Below are positions 36,301 to 52,492 of a stretch of DNA of 64,000 nucleotides, in pieces. The notes beneath the pieces are model-generated. The model did not search any database. It worked only from the letters and a program-made list of their open reading frames with translations, and was not told where the DNA came from. The stretch is from Siphonodentalium dalli (Eukaryota > Mollusca > Scaphopoda > Gadilida > Siphonodentaliidae). The position numbers and the translations under genes were made by a program. The stretch lies in assembly GCA_032622095.1 (NCBI GenBank), contig CP136061.1, positions 83,114,324 to 83,178,323 of the forward strand. The letters are read 5' to 3'. Positions within the stretch are counted from its first letter, which is position 1. Each line of letters begins with the position of its first letter.

Positions 36301-39300
36301 TATCGAGCAGTAGTGGTTTATTTTTCCAATATGAGGCATCCTGAAAATTAGTGTCAATCCTCAAAATAAAGCAAAACAAATTAGCTTTTTTTTCAATTTT
36401 ACTAGCTAATGCATCTTGTATAACTGAAGTATGTCCTTATATACCATAATATTACTAAATTGAAGAGGAAATGTTAATATACATTTTGAGAGGGATATAT
36501 TGTCCAATTTTAAACCCTTTTCATGCAGAATTTGGCAATTTATAATAAATATTTACCAAAATTAACAGAAAAAAAATAAAATATATTTTAATAGCAATGT
36601 AAAGCAACCATAAGTCAATTTAAATATCGAAACATTATGATACAACATCAGACACAGCCTCAGGCATGAAATTTTACCAGATGGCAGGGCATACTGTCTG
36701 ATTAACAAAGCTGCCATGACAGTTTTGCACGACATTAACTCTAGTGGTGATGCCATCACCCCCCCCCCCCCCCCCGACTAGGGGTGGGGCTACGGTCCCA
36801 GATAAGGCTACTGGGTGCCGGAAAAGCTTAATTGGGTCAAATGACACATTTTCCCAATGGGGGGGGGGGCTAACACTCCTCAAAATTGTGGGGAGGGGGG
36901 CTTTAGACCCCCTGACCCCCTAATGGTACCTGAAATCCATGGAAAATTACCAGATTTATCACTTTCTTTACTATCTACAGGCGAATCCATGCGTTTCTTC
37001 TTTAAATCTGTCCAAAATGTGGTCATTTTCATTTGAAAATAAGAAAATATGGAAATAACAACTTATCATGGTGAGACGTGAAATTTCGTAAAATTCAAAT
37101 TTTTCTTATAGGAATCACGGAACTAAATGGTTTCCCATAGGCGACAGTGTTAACGTTTCGGCCAAATTCGCTGAATTGAAGCCTGCAGGCCATACCAGTG
37201 ATGTTTACCCAGCTAGATTGACACCAGTTGATCACGAAAATGCAAGAAAAATCATAGGTCATGTGTTTACTTTTTAAAATAAATCCCCAATTGTACGACA
37301 GGGCTATCTCACAGCCAAATTTGATCTGGAAAATCCCAGATCTACAACAGCTAGTTAAATACATTTCCCGCTCACAAAAATCCGTTCCCTCATTCATTCA
37401 CCAGTTTAAATTATTTAGATATTATGTAGAAATCAAATAAACGCGATGTCATCCTTTAATAACGTGTCGCATGTATCAGGTGAAGGTCATTCTTCAGTTA
37501 CCTTCACCTTTAGGGTTCCACGGTGTACTCGCTCCCCGACTCTAGAACACATTTAGCTCCCTGATTCCTATATATATATATATGTGTGAATAACAGCGTT
37601 TCTTATAGTATTTTATCAAAATATAGACCTTACTGAAATCAAAAATGGATTATATCGAGCAGTAGTGGTTTATTTTTCCAATATGAGGCATCCTGAAAAT
37701 TAGTGTCAATCCTCAAAATAAAGCAAAACAAATTAGCTTTTTTTTCAATTTTACTAGCTAATGCATCTTGTATAACTGAAGTATGTCCTTATATACCATA
37801 ATATTACTAAATTGAAGAGGAAATGTTAATATACATTTTGAGAGGGATATATTGTCCAATTTTAAACCCTTTTCATGCAGAATTTGGCAATTTATAATAA
37901 ATATTTACCAAAATTAACAGAAAAAAAATAATATATATTTTAATAGCAATGTAAAGCAACCATAAGTCAATTTAAATATCGAAACATTATGATACAACAT
38001 CAGACACAGCCTCAGGCATGAAATTTTACCAGATGGCAGGGCATACTGTCTGATTAACAAAGCTGCCATGACAGTTTTGCACGACAGTAACTCTAGTGGT
38101 GATGCCATCACCCCCCCCCCCCGACTTGGGGTGGGGCTACGGTCCCAGATAAGGCTACTGGGTGCCGGAAAAGCTTAATTGGGTCAAATGACACATTTTC
38201 CCAATGGGGGGGGGGGGGGCTAACACTCCTCAAAATTGTGGGGAGGGGGGCTTTAGACCCCCTGACCCCCTAATGGTACCTGAAATCCATGGAAAATTAC
38301 CAGATTTATCACTTTCTTTACTATCTACAGGCGAATCCATGCGTTTCTTCTTTAAATCTGTCCAAAATGTGGTCATTTTCATTTGAAAATAAGAAAATAT
38401 GGAAATAACAACTTATCATGGTGAGACGTGAAATTTCGTAAAATTCAAATTTTTCTTATAGGAATCACGGAACTAAATGGTTTCACATAGGCGACAGTGT
38501 TAACGTTTCGGCCAAATTCGCTGAATTGAAGCCTGCAGGCCATACCAGTGATGTTTACCCAGCTAGATTGACACCAGTTGATCACGAAAATGCAAGAAAA
38601 ATCATAGGTCATGTGTTTACTTTTTAAAATAAATCCCCAATTGTACGACAGGGCTATCTCACAGCCAAATTTGATCTGGAAAATCCCAGATCTACAACAG
38701 CTAGTTAAATACATTTCCCGCTCACAAAAATCCGTTCCCCCATTCATTCACCAGTTTAAATTATTTAGATATTATGTAGAAATCAAATAAACGCGATGTC
38801 ATCCTTTAATAACGTGTCGCATGTATCAGGTGAAGGTCATTCTTCAGTTACCTTCACCTTTAGGGTTCCACGGTGTACTCGCTCCCCGACTCTAGAACAC
38901 ATTTAGCTCCCTGATTCCTATATATATGTATATGTGTGAATAACAGCGTTTCTTATAGTATTTTATCAAAATATAGACCTTACTGAAATCAAAAATGGAT
39001 TATATCGAGCAGTAGTGGTTTATTTTTCCAATATGAGGCATCCTGAAAATTAGTGTCAATCCTCAAAATAAAGCAAAACAAATTAGCTTTTTTTTCAATT
39101 TTACTAGCTAATGCATCTTGTATAACTGAAGTATGTCCTTATATACCATAATATTACTAAATTGAAGAGGAAATGTTAATATACATTTTGAGAGGGATAT
39201 ATTGTCCAATTTTAAACCCTTTTCATGCAGAATTTGGCAATTTATAATAAATATTTACCAAAATTAACAGAAAAAAAAATATATATATTTTAATAGCAAT

Positions 39301-42300
39301 GTAAAGCAACCATAAGTCAATTTAAATATCGAAACATTATGATACAACATCAGACACAGCCTCAGGCATGAAATTTTACCAGATGGCAGGGCATACTGTC
39401 TGATTAACAAAGCTGCCATGACAGTTTTGCACGACATTAACTCTAGTGGTGATGCCATCACCCCCCCCCCCCGACTAGGGGTGGGGCTACGGTCCCAGAT
39501 AAGGCTACTGGGTGCCGGAAAAGCTTAAATGGGTCAAATGACACATTTTGCCAATGGGGGGGGCTAACACTCCTCAAAATTGTGGGGAGGGGGGCTTTAG
39601 ACCCCCTGACCCCCTAATGGTACCTGAAATCCATGGAAAATTACCAGATTTATCACTTTCTTTACTATCTACAGGCGAATCCATGCGTTTCTTCTTTAAA
39701 TCTGTCCAAAATGTGGTCATTTTCATTTGAAAATAAGAAAATATGGAAATAACAACTTATCATGGTGAGACGTGAAATTTCGTAAAATTCAAATTTTTCT
39801 TATAGGAATCACGGAACTAAATGGTTTCCCATAGGCGACAGTGTTAACGTTTCGGCCAAATTCGCTGAATTGAAGCCTGCAGGCCATACCAGTGATGTTT
39901 ACCCAGCTAGATTGACACCAGTTGATCACGAAAATGCAAGAAAAATCATAGGTCATTTGTTTACTTTTTAAAATAAATCCCCAATTGTACGACAGGGCTA
40001 TCTCACAGCCAAATTTGATCTGGAAAATCCCAGATCTACAACAGCTAGTTAAATACATTTCCCGCTCACAAAAATCCGTTCCCCCATTCATTCACCAGTT
40101 TAAATTATTTAGATATTATGTAGAAATCAAATAAACGCAATGTCATCCTTTAATAACGTGTCGCATGTATCAGGTGAAGGTCATTCTTCAGTTACCTTCA
40201 CCTTTAGGGTTCCACGGTGTACTCGCTCCCCGACTCTAGAACACATTTAGCTCCCTGATTCCTATATATATGTATATGTGTGAATAACAGCGTTTCTTAT
40301 AGTATTTTATCAAAATATAGACCTTACTGAAATCAAAAATGGATTATATCGAGCAGTAGTGGTTTATTTTTCCAATATGAGGCATCCTGAAAATTAGTGT
40401 CAATCCTCAAAATAAAGCAAAACAAATTAGCTTTTTTTTCAATTTTACTAGCTAATGCATCTTGTATAACTGAAGTATGTCCTTATATACCATAATATTA
40501 CTAAATTGAAGAGGAAATGTTAATATACATTTTGAGAGGGATATATTGTCCAATTTTAAACCCTTTTCATGCAGAATTTGGCAATTTATAATAAATATTT
40601 ACCAAAATTAACAGAAAAAAATAAATATATATTTTAATAGCAATGTAAAGCAACCATAAGTCAATTTAAATATCGAAACATTATGATACAACATCAGACA
40701 CAGCCTCAGGCATGAAATTTTACCAGATGGCAGGGCATACTGTCTGATTAACAAAGCTGCCATGACAGTTTTGCACGACATTAACTCTAGTGGTGATGCC
40801 ATCACCCCCCCCCCCCCCGACTAGGGGTGGGGCTACGGTCCCAGATAAGGCTACTGGGTGCCGGAAAAGCTTAATTGGGTCAAATGACACATTTTCCCAA
40901 TGGGGGGGGGCTAACACTCCTCAAAATTGTGGGGAGGGGGGCTTTAGACCCCCTGACCCCCTAATGGTACCTGAAATCCATGGAAAATTACCAGATTTAT
41001 CACTTTCTTTACTATCTACAGGCGAATCCATGCGTTTCTTCTTTAAATCTGTCCAAAATGTGGTCATTTTCATTTGAAAATAAGAAAATATGGAAATAAC
41101 AACTTATCATGGTGAGACGTGAAATTTCGTAAAATTCAAATTTTTCTTATAGGAATCACGGAACTAAATGGTTTCCCATAGGCGACATTGTTAACGTTTC
41201 GGCCAAATTCGCTGAATTGAAGCCTGCAGGCCATACCAGTGATGTTTACCCAGCTAGATTGACACCAGTTGATCACGAAAATGCAAGAAAAATCATAGGT
41301 CATGTGTTTACTTTTTAAAATAAATCCCCAATTGTACGACAGGGCTATCTCACAGCCAAATTTGATCTGGAAAATCCCAGATCTACAACAGCTAGTTAAA
41401 TACATTTCCCGCTCACAAAAATCCGTTCCCTCATTCATTCACCAGTTTAAATTATTTAGATATTATGTAGAAATCAAATAAACGCGATGTCATCCTTTAA
41501 TAACGTGTCGCATGTATCAGGTGAAGGTCATTCTTCAGTTACCTTCACCTTTAGGGTTCCACGGTGTACTCGCTCCCCGACTCTAGAACACATTTAGCTC
41601 CCTGATTCCTATATATATGTATATGTGTGAATAACAGCGTTTCTTATAGTATTTTATCAAAATATAGACCTTACTGAAATCAAAAATGGATTATATCGAG
41701 CAGTAGTGGTTTATTTTTCCAATATGAGGCATCCTGAAAATTAGTGTCAATCCTCAAAATAAAGCAAAACAAATTAGCTTTTTTTTCAATTTTACTAGCT
41801 AATGCATCTTGTATAACTGAAGTATGTCCTTATATACCATAATATTACTAAATTGAAGAGGAAATGTTAATATACATTTTGAGAGGGATATATTGTCCAA
41901 TTTTAAACCCTTTTCATGCAGAATTTGGCAATTTATAATAAATATTTACCAAAATTAACAGAAAAAAAAAAATATATATTTTAATAGCAATGTAAAGCAA
42001 CCATAAGTCAATTTAAATATCGAAACATTATGATACAACATCAGACACAGCCTCAGGCATGAAATTTTACCAGATGGCAGGGCATACTGTCTGATTAACA
42101 AAGCTGCCATGACAGTTTTGCACGACATTAACTCTAGTGGTGATGCCATCACCCCCCCCCCGACTAGGGGTGGGGCTACGGTCCCAGATAAGGCTACTGG
42201 GTGCCGGAAAAGCTTAATTGGGTCAAATGACACATTTTCCCAATGGGGGGGGGGCTAACACTCCTCAAAATTGTGGGGAGGGGGGCTTTAGACCCCCTGA

Positions 42301-42953
42301 CCCCCTAATGGTACCTGAAATCCATGGAAAATTACCAGATTTATCACTTTCTTTACTATCTACAGGCGAATCCATGCGTTTCTTCTTTAAATCTGTCCAA
42401 AATGTGGTCATTTTCATTTGAAAATAAGAAAATATGGAAATAACAACTTATCATGGTGAGACGTGAAATTTCGTAAAATTCAAATTTTTCTTATAGGAAT
42501 CACGGAACTAAATGGTTTCCCATAGGCGACAGTGTTAACGTTTCGGCCAAATTCGCTGAATTGAAGCCTGCAGGCCATACCAGTGATGTTTACCCAGCTA
42601 GATTGACACCAGTTGATCACGAAAATGCAAGAAAAATCATAGGTCATGTGTTTACTTTTTAAAATAAATCCCCAATTGTACGACAGGGCTATCTCACAGC
42701 CAAATTTGATCTGGAAAATCCCAGATCTACAACAGCTAGTTAAATACATTTCCCGCTCACAAAAATCCGTTCCCTCATTCATTCACCAGTTTAAATTATT
42801 TAGATATTATGTAGAAATCAAATAAACGCGATGTCATCCTTTAATAACGTGTCGCATGTATCAGGTGAAGGTCATTCTTCAGTTACCTTCACCTTTAGGG
42901 TTCCACGGTGTACTCGCTCCCCGACTCTAGAACACATTTAGCTCCCTGATTCC
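30370..42953 (+). repeat. B-A composite array, 1.34-1.35-kb units
   Basis: B starts at 30370, 31714, 33064, 34410, 35759, 37111, 38461, 39805, 41152 and 42496, giving periods of 1344, 1350, 1346, 1349, 1352, 1350, 1344, 1347 and 1344. Nine A modules lie between ten B modules. Length differences come mainly from poly-C (10-17), poly-G (8-14) and TA microsatellite changes. The last B ends GATTCC at 42953 and TATA, then U2 begins. Variant patterns show a dimeric higher-order repeat and at least one exchange tract. Confidence 0.95.
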
Positions 42954-42957
42954 TATA

Positions 42958-43395
42958 GAGAATAGCACCTGGAGAATACAGCACCAGCAGTTAAAGCACT
43001 AGTGACATTAATCAGCTACTGATGATTACGAAGCCAACAACAACAACAGTTACTACGTTATTTTATGAATCAACGTGATGCTCGCAAAAAACAAAAACAA
43101 ATAATAATTAGCGGCACTTATATACGTCTCCGGCACTTTAATATACGTCTGAAAGGATACTGTGCCGTATAAACTACAGTTACAGATACAGCGCAATGTG
43201 TGGCATTGCCAGAATGCATTGACTCTTCCAACCTATCCGAAGAGAGATAATTTCTTAACGACGTTATTTACTTGATTATTTGACATTCGTTGGAAATTAT
43301 TCGCTGTTCTCATATTCCATGAATTGGATTCTTGGCAAACGAAGGCTTGCGGTTGCAATAAATTAAGTGGATTTTCGTCGATCACTGACGATATC
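42958..43395 (+). repeat. 5' part of unit U2
   Basis: GAGAATAGCACC follows directly on TATA at the end of the array and matches 8899 onward in U1. Collinearity is broken only by a 197-bp insertion at 43064-43260. Confidence 0.75.
43064..43260. mobile_element. 197-bp insertion with 9-bp direct flanks
   Basis: ACGTTATTT occurs at 43055-43063 and 43261-43269, and U1 has it once (near 8988). The insert contains GGCACTTATATACGTCTCCG and a related GGCACTTTAATATACGTCTG. Its ends are not clearly inverted. A 9-bp duplication is usual for Mutator-like elements, but the family is unknown. Confidence 0.6.
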
Positions 43396-43550
43396 ATTGT
43401 CCCGCTTGTGAAGATCTATCATTATAACAGTCAATCATTGCTGTTGGCCACACACCTTTGTGAAAATTCTGAGAAATCACCTAATTATTCAACATAGCAG
43501 AGGACAGAATCTACTCTAAAACCTTATGAACAGTCATATCATTGTGATAT

Positions 43551-46625
<3,075 letters not shown>

Positions 46626-48690
46626 AAGGTTTTAATCGAATTTATAAATTGATATAACTAATATAAATGCTCAAGTAATGAAGGCATTATCAAATAGCCG
46701 GACAAACATATCTCAAGTAAACGAACTAAACACAAAATACCGGGCATATGTCGCCTGTTTCCTATAAATAACATATTCATCTACAAGAATGCAGCGCCAA
46801 ATCAAATTAACGGCTTTTAAACCATTTTCACATTGAGTGCCGAGTTACTCGTCGCCATCTATACTTGTTCAATCGGAAAGACCGGTGATCTGCAACAAAT
46901 ATTATGTCGGAACATATGCTCTTTTTTCGAACACCGGATCCCTTCACATGATTCTTAGAAACAAAAAGGCGACACCGATGGCGACGAGTATGTCATTTAT
47001 TAGATCATGCCATGAATATTTACTCTGGCTAACGCTCGAATAGATCATATTCCACCAGTACAAAACCTTGGAACTTTTGGAAGTTTTGACCGGGAACCTT
47101 ATAAAGTTGAAAAAATAACACGGGAAATATATTTCTTAGTTTATATCGTTTCCTTAATAACGTACTTCACTGTAGGTGAATGTCCTAACTCGCAATTGCA
47201 TGCTTTTCTCTGACTTTTGTGAGCTGATATCGCAATAAGTATCAAATTAAGCAAAATCGCTCACAAATTCACTTAAATTTCGAGTTGGGACCTTCTAGCT
47301 GAGTAAGATTTTACTTATAAAGTACTCAACACCTGCGAAGTTATCCCTGAGTTGAGTAAAAAAAAATACTCAACACTGAAAGTGAAATCGCTCAACAACC
47401 GATTGATATTGCTCAACAGTTGACTGAAAAGGTAGGCTAGGAATATGTGTTAAAATTCTTGGAACTGAACTGGATATTATATACAGAATCAGCGACCGAG
47501 TCATATCGGGAAATTTATGAAATTCCCGATATAGTATCCGAAAATGGTCTGATGGAAGATATTACATTGTTGTGTCATGTATTTGATTCATATGGTCCAT
47601 ATGTCTGGATTGTTTGTGGTGTCCATGAAATTAGAACCCCGACATTAAAATGTTTACTCTTTAATGAGGCGATGAACTTATGAAGTTCCGACATACCTAT
47701 CGGCCATCTCCTCCAATCTCAATGTTGAATGTATAGATACAAAAATAATGTTGAAATGTAGATTAAACATTTCGAAATTACTACCATTATATATGCACAT
47801 AAATATATTTATTGTTCCTATAACTTCTAATCAACGTGTTTTTTATTAAATCAGGATCAGATATCATGGTTTGCCATTGTTTGTCAATCGTTACTCGACC
47901 GTTGAATATAAACCGCTCAACAAATTACCACTCTACGCGTTGAGTAGAGATGTTAATCAACATTATTTTCAGTGTACTTAACGGAAAAATTATCATATCA
48001 ACAAAACTCCGTAAATTGACACATTTTAAATTGTAGGTGGAAGCTTTATATTTTGTACAAAAATTAACTCCTGGTGGCAATATATATGTTTTTGTTCGGG
48101 CAATATAAATTTCCGTTGTACTGTAGAAAAAGAGTGCATTTAACAGCTGAACGGGAATGATCAATCAGTTTACATCGCGTCTCTATATTTAATACTGAAT
48201 TACGTGTGTCCCAAAACATTGGTCCATTAAGCCATCTGTTCTGTTTGCACTGTGGGTTAGTTCCATCTGAATATCTTACAAGACTGCAATTTATACATTG
48301 GGCTACTATTTATTAATTAATACAGATACTGATTAAAGGTCACATATCGGCATAAAATAGCCGTTCATTGTATGTGTATCGGTTCAAAAGGAAATAATAA
48401 AATGTTAGATGCTCTTTAATGTAGACACCAGTTAACTGGACAAAAATGCATGTACATGTATGTCTGTATGCTACAAATATAATTTAGAAATTAAACGCCC
48501 TGTATTATATACTAAAATCTTTCAATATTCAGATATGTTCTAGTAGCATCCGAAATCGTCCGATCGGCTTTCCATCATTATCTTTATCAAGTAAAGGTAT
48601 ATATATATACTCAAATTATAGAGCAGGAGGTAATGTGAACACTGGCAATAAAATATTATTTACAGCAAAAGTCACGTATATAAGTGAGCA
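46626..48690. repeat. Unique 2-kb part of unit U2
   Basis: Collinear with 12716-14718. The hAT target GTGAGCAG is present once near 48686, uninterrupted. AGATCATGCCATGAAT lies at 47002-47017. Frames corresponding to the two small U1 frames are open here as well (47447-47683 plus, 47925-48164 minus). Confidence 0.75.
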
Positions 48691-48699
48691 GTAAAATGT

Positions 48700-49460
48700 T
48701 TAATGTCATAATTAGTTCATAATAATTAGTTCAAAATAACTAGTTCATAATAACTGATTCATTATAATTAGTTCATAGTTATTGTTCATAACAATCAGTT
48801 CATAATAATTAGTTCATAATAATTAGTTTATAGTTAAGCAATAACAATTAGATCATAATAACTGGTTCATATATTAGTACATAATAAATAGTTCATGATA
48901 ATTGGTTCGAGATAATTAGTTCATAATAATTGGCTCATAATAATTAGTTCATAGCAATTTGGTCATATTAATTAGTTCATAATAACTGGTTCATAATACT
49001 TAGTTCATAATAATTAGTTCATAATATTGGTTCATAATAATTTGGTCATACCAATTAGTTCATAATAATTAGTTCATAATAATTAGTTAATAATTAAGTC
49101 ATAACCATTAGTTCATAATAACTGTTCATAATAATTAGTTCACACTAATTGGTTCATAATAACTGGTTCATAATAATTAGTTCATAATAATTAGTTAATA
49201 CTAATTGGTTCATAATAATTAATTGATAATTATTCATAATAATTATGTCATAATAATTATGTCATAATAATTGGTTTATTATTATTAGTTCATAATATTT
49301 CATAATAATTAAAGATGGATTATCTCTTTAAATAACATAATTATTAGTTCATACTAACTGGTTCATAATAATTTGCTTATACAAATTATGTCATAATAAT
49401 TAGTTCATAATAATTAGATCATAATAATTAGTTCATAATGATGGTTCATAATAATTTCTT
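48700..49460. repeat. 15-bp AT satellite of U2
   Basis: About 50 ATAATTAGTTCATAA-type units with the same variant units as U1. It contains the empty sites of the 3.4-kb element (AGTTAAGC near 48830) and of E1 (near 48953). Confidence 0.9.
49309..49336 (-). repeat. 28-nt tip of an M element
   Basis: TTAA followed by AGATGGATTATCTCTTTAAA and TAAC matches the terminus of M exactly, then satellite resumes. U1 lacks these bases at the collinear position (20563 region), so the tip arrived, or stayed behind, without the rest of the element. Confidence 0.75.
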
Positions 49461-49760
49461 TCCATCCCTTAATAACTATTTCTGATTGATCAAAAGCCGC
49501 CACGTGATAATCCGGGAAAAAGTCATATTGGACTCCGATTGTCATTTTGGACTCCCAGGTGTGCAATATCACATTTTTTATCGGGACTCCGTGACGTCAC
49601 GAGTTAACTATTGCGAAATTAATCGGTGAAATTGTGATGCGCGCGCAACACTGGTGGATTTAGCAGATGTTTCACTTCCACATTGAGTTTTCTTTTCATT
49701 TCCGTGTTTATTGTTCCAAATCATGCTTTCTGATGATCAAATATAGGCGTTTTATATAGA
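49461..49760. promoter_or_regulatory. CRE/E-box-rich segment of U2
   Basis: Near-identical to 20691-20995, including CACGTG and TGACGTCA (49592-49599). Preservation is no better than that of flanking U sequence by eye, so function is unproven. Confidence 0.25.
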
Positions 49761-50660
49761 ACTAGAAGGTGACCCGACTTCGTCCGGGTTTGACCTTGAA
49801 TTGTCTATTTTGAAGGCCAAGGTCAAGTGGGGTCACGATTTGACCCGTCCAAAACACAGTGCCCGAACAAAAGTACCAGACAAAAGTACCCGTTGAAATC
49901 CATCCGGTTTTACCCGATTTGACCTTGAATTGACCATTTTGAAGGTCAGGTGGGGTCAAACACCAACACCCCAAAAATGGTGGAAATCGGCCCAGCGGAT
50001 ACCGAGAAATCGGCCCAGCGGATACCGAGATACCCTATGCATCAAATTTCGTCCGTAAAAATCCGCCAGTTTAACCCGATTTGATTTCCACTCAAGTATA
50101 TAAACGCGCCTCATATACACACGCTCATTAATTATCAAGTTTCAACGTAAAGATAAATTACCATCGGTGCCCGAGATATCGCCAAGACGTCTGAAACAGT
50201 CAAATGCATCTGCCGGTTAAGCGTTAACGTGATCTAACGTTATGACCTCTAACGACGTCATAAAAGTTACGCATTGTTTTTATCCTGATGGAAGATAGTA
50301 CCACTTCTTCTTGATTATTGAGGCAGATAACTAAAACGGATACATACGCATTATATATCGTTGGAAAGAGGAAACACGAAAGATTCTCACAGTGTCATTA
50401 TTATGACTGGCATTTTATTATTCGCGCTGTTTCGAATCGATTTGTAAGCACCGAACTCAAATGAAAGTCCCGTAACACAGCGTAAAAACAGATTTGACCT
50501 CGGCACGTGAAAAGTTGACATCGGATCTGAAAATCAATAGGCCTATGTTACTCCTGACCCGAAAATACCCCCACATACCAAGTTTCATCGAAATCGGGTC
50601 GGCCGTTTTCGAGTTCACACACACAACAAACAAACAGATCTTCCAAAATATATAATAGAT
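49761..50660 (+). mobile_element. 900-bp dispersed element absent from U1
   Basis: U1 reads straight through at about 21003 (TATAGAAATAAGTGTCG). The insert begins ACTAGAAGGTGACCCGACTT, contains two related TTTGACCTTGAATTG blocks, and ends with TTTCATCGAAATCGGGTCGG, a CA-rich stretch and ATATATAATAGATT. Ends of this style are common in invertebrate Helitron-like or SINE-type repeats (CTAG-type start; 'TTTCAtcgAAATCGG' tail). No target duplication is clear, so the class is undecided. Confidence 0.6.
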
Positions 50661-50746
50661 TAAGTGTCGAAAAATACCAAAAATAACCACTAAAGTTTTA
50701 TTCCCAACATTTGGATCAACATACAGATGGATAATACAAATGGCAT

Positions 50747-50870
50747 TATACAATGTTGAGTACAGTATGAGTTTTCCTTGTACTCGTCCAGGTTGTGGTG
50801 AAAAGTCATATTGGACTTGACACTGCGCGTCTCGTACAAGAAAAACACATACTGTACACAACATTGTATA
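50747..50870. repeat. Inverted repeat present only in U2
   Basis: ATACAATGTTGAGTACAGTA and the next 16 bases are mirrored by CATACTGTACACAACATTGT and preceding bases (about 90 percent over 36 bp). U1 keeps only the left arm (21094-21120) and then jumps to AGATAGAGGCATCC. The right arm and about 140 following bases are missing there. Confidence 0.65.
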
Positions 50871-51037
50871 ATAACTTTATATGGTTTGGGAATCCCTTCG
50901 CGAAACGGCGATTCTATCAATTAATAATGATTTTATTTCAATATTATTTTATTCAATTAATGGGACACTTCTTTTTTCTATATATAGAACTTTTAGATAG
51001 AGGCATCCAGCGTAGTGCTACGAACACGATGCGAGCC

Positions 51038-51536
51038 AGGGGGGGGGGGTGAAAAAAACATTTCCGGCACGTATGCCGGGGTGGGTGGATGGTCAAAGCC
51101 ACCATAAAGCAATTTTTTCCGCAACTAAAAAAAAACTTTCCTGCTGTTTTTTTAGTGTTTTGGCAATGAGTTGGGCTTCAAAACCACTTTGAATGAGAGA
51201 CATAATGTAATTATAACTGGTAAACTGACTGCAGGCATGTTTGTTTTGGCCGAATGACCTCAAAATGACTCATTCCTATTTACATGTCCATGTTAACATC
51301 CATGATAAATAGTATGCACAGAAATTCATATACAGTTGTTTTCAGTGAATTTCCCCCCGCAAATCAATGTTTTAGTGTTAAAATGGGGGGGGGTGGGTGT
51401 CAAAAAATGGTCGGAAAAAACTGCCGAAAACGAAAAAAATTTGGCGGTGGGGGTGGGTGGGTACAAAAAATTATTGAAAGGGAAAAAATGCCATAAGTGA
51501 CTGAATTTTTTTCCGACCCCCCCCCCCCCCCCCCCC
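51038..51536. mobile_element. 499-bp insertion with poly-G and poly-C ends
   Basis: GCGAGCC is present at 51031-51037 and 51537-51543, and U1 has it once at the same place. The insert starts AGGGGGGGGGG and ends in a run of about 20 C, so the tips are inverted homopolymers. Internal GGGGGGGGGTGGGTG and GGCGGTGGGGGTGGGTGGG stretches add G-richness. No gene. A 7-bp duplication is unusual, but an 8-bp one with one mutation is possible. Confidence 0.7.
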
Positions 51537-52492
51537 GCGAGCCGCAAATTGTTTCCGATCGATTGTATCAATTGTAAAATCAGTGCGAATTTACTAGATA
51601 AGACTGGGTTGCATCATATGCTTATTTTCAAGATTAAAACAAATAAAAATTAATACAAAACGCAAATAAATAAGACACTCGTGAATATCAGGGACTATTA
51701 TTGCGGCACAGTTCTTTTATAGCGCCCGCTCTCCCGCGGCGAATCCGCGGAAGCGAAGCGACCTAGGGTATACGTATACGGATATGAGATATACTAATCG
51801 ACTTTTTCAGCCCAATCTTAAAATAGATTGAAATTACCTAAAATAGATAATTTATTCATAACTCAAGGGTCAGGCGAGTTCAAAATTATTGATGGCGACG
51901 GCCGCCATTTTGTATTGATTAATACCACCTCGAAATGTGCAAAATGCTCCAGGACAAATATAAAAAACTTTGTTCCGGCAAATGTTAGTTATACTTCATC
52001 ATATGTAGGAACAATATGCTCCTATCAAGCCAACGATATTTAAAAAATTGAATGTAAACTAAACCACAGCTCTGGTTAACATAAAAGTGAAATTGCATGA
52101 ACAAAGTTTTGTTTACATATTTTATAAAATTATTAAAAATATTTGCCCTGATAGAGGAATATAGGGGCCTTACTGGTCGTTTAGATATTATCTTCCATTT
52201 TCTAACGGTAATTTCGCCTAAAAGATTGATGAATTATTCTCGAAGTTCAAGGCCGACAAAGTGAAACTACAAGTTCCGATTGAAAGATCGCATAGTCATT
52301 TTAAGATAACTTTTTGGAAAACCAGTAAAGGCGTCATGACATCAAGACGTGCATCATGACGTCACAACCTACATCGACGCGCTAAACTCCAGTCAGAGGA
52401 CTGCGTCGATGGCCAGACAGCTGAGGCACGTGTTACACGGTCAGGATAAACGACACATCTGCCAAACATTTACGTTATATGTGATTATTTAC

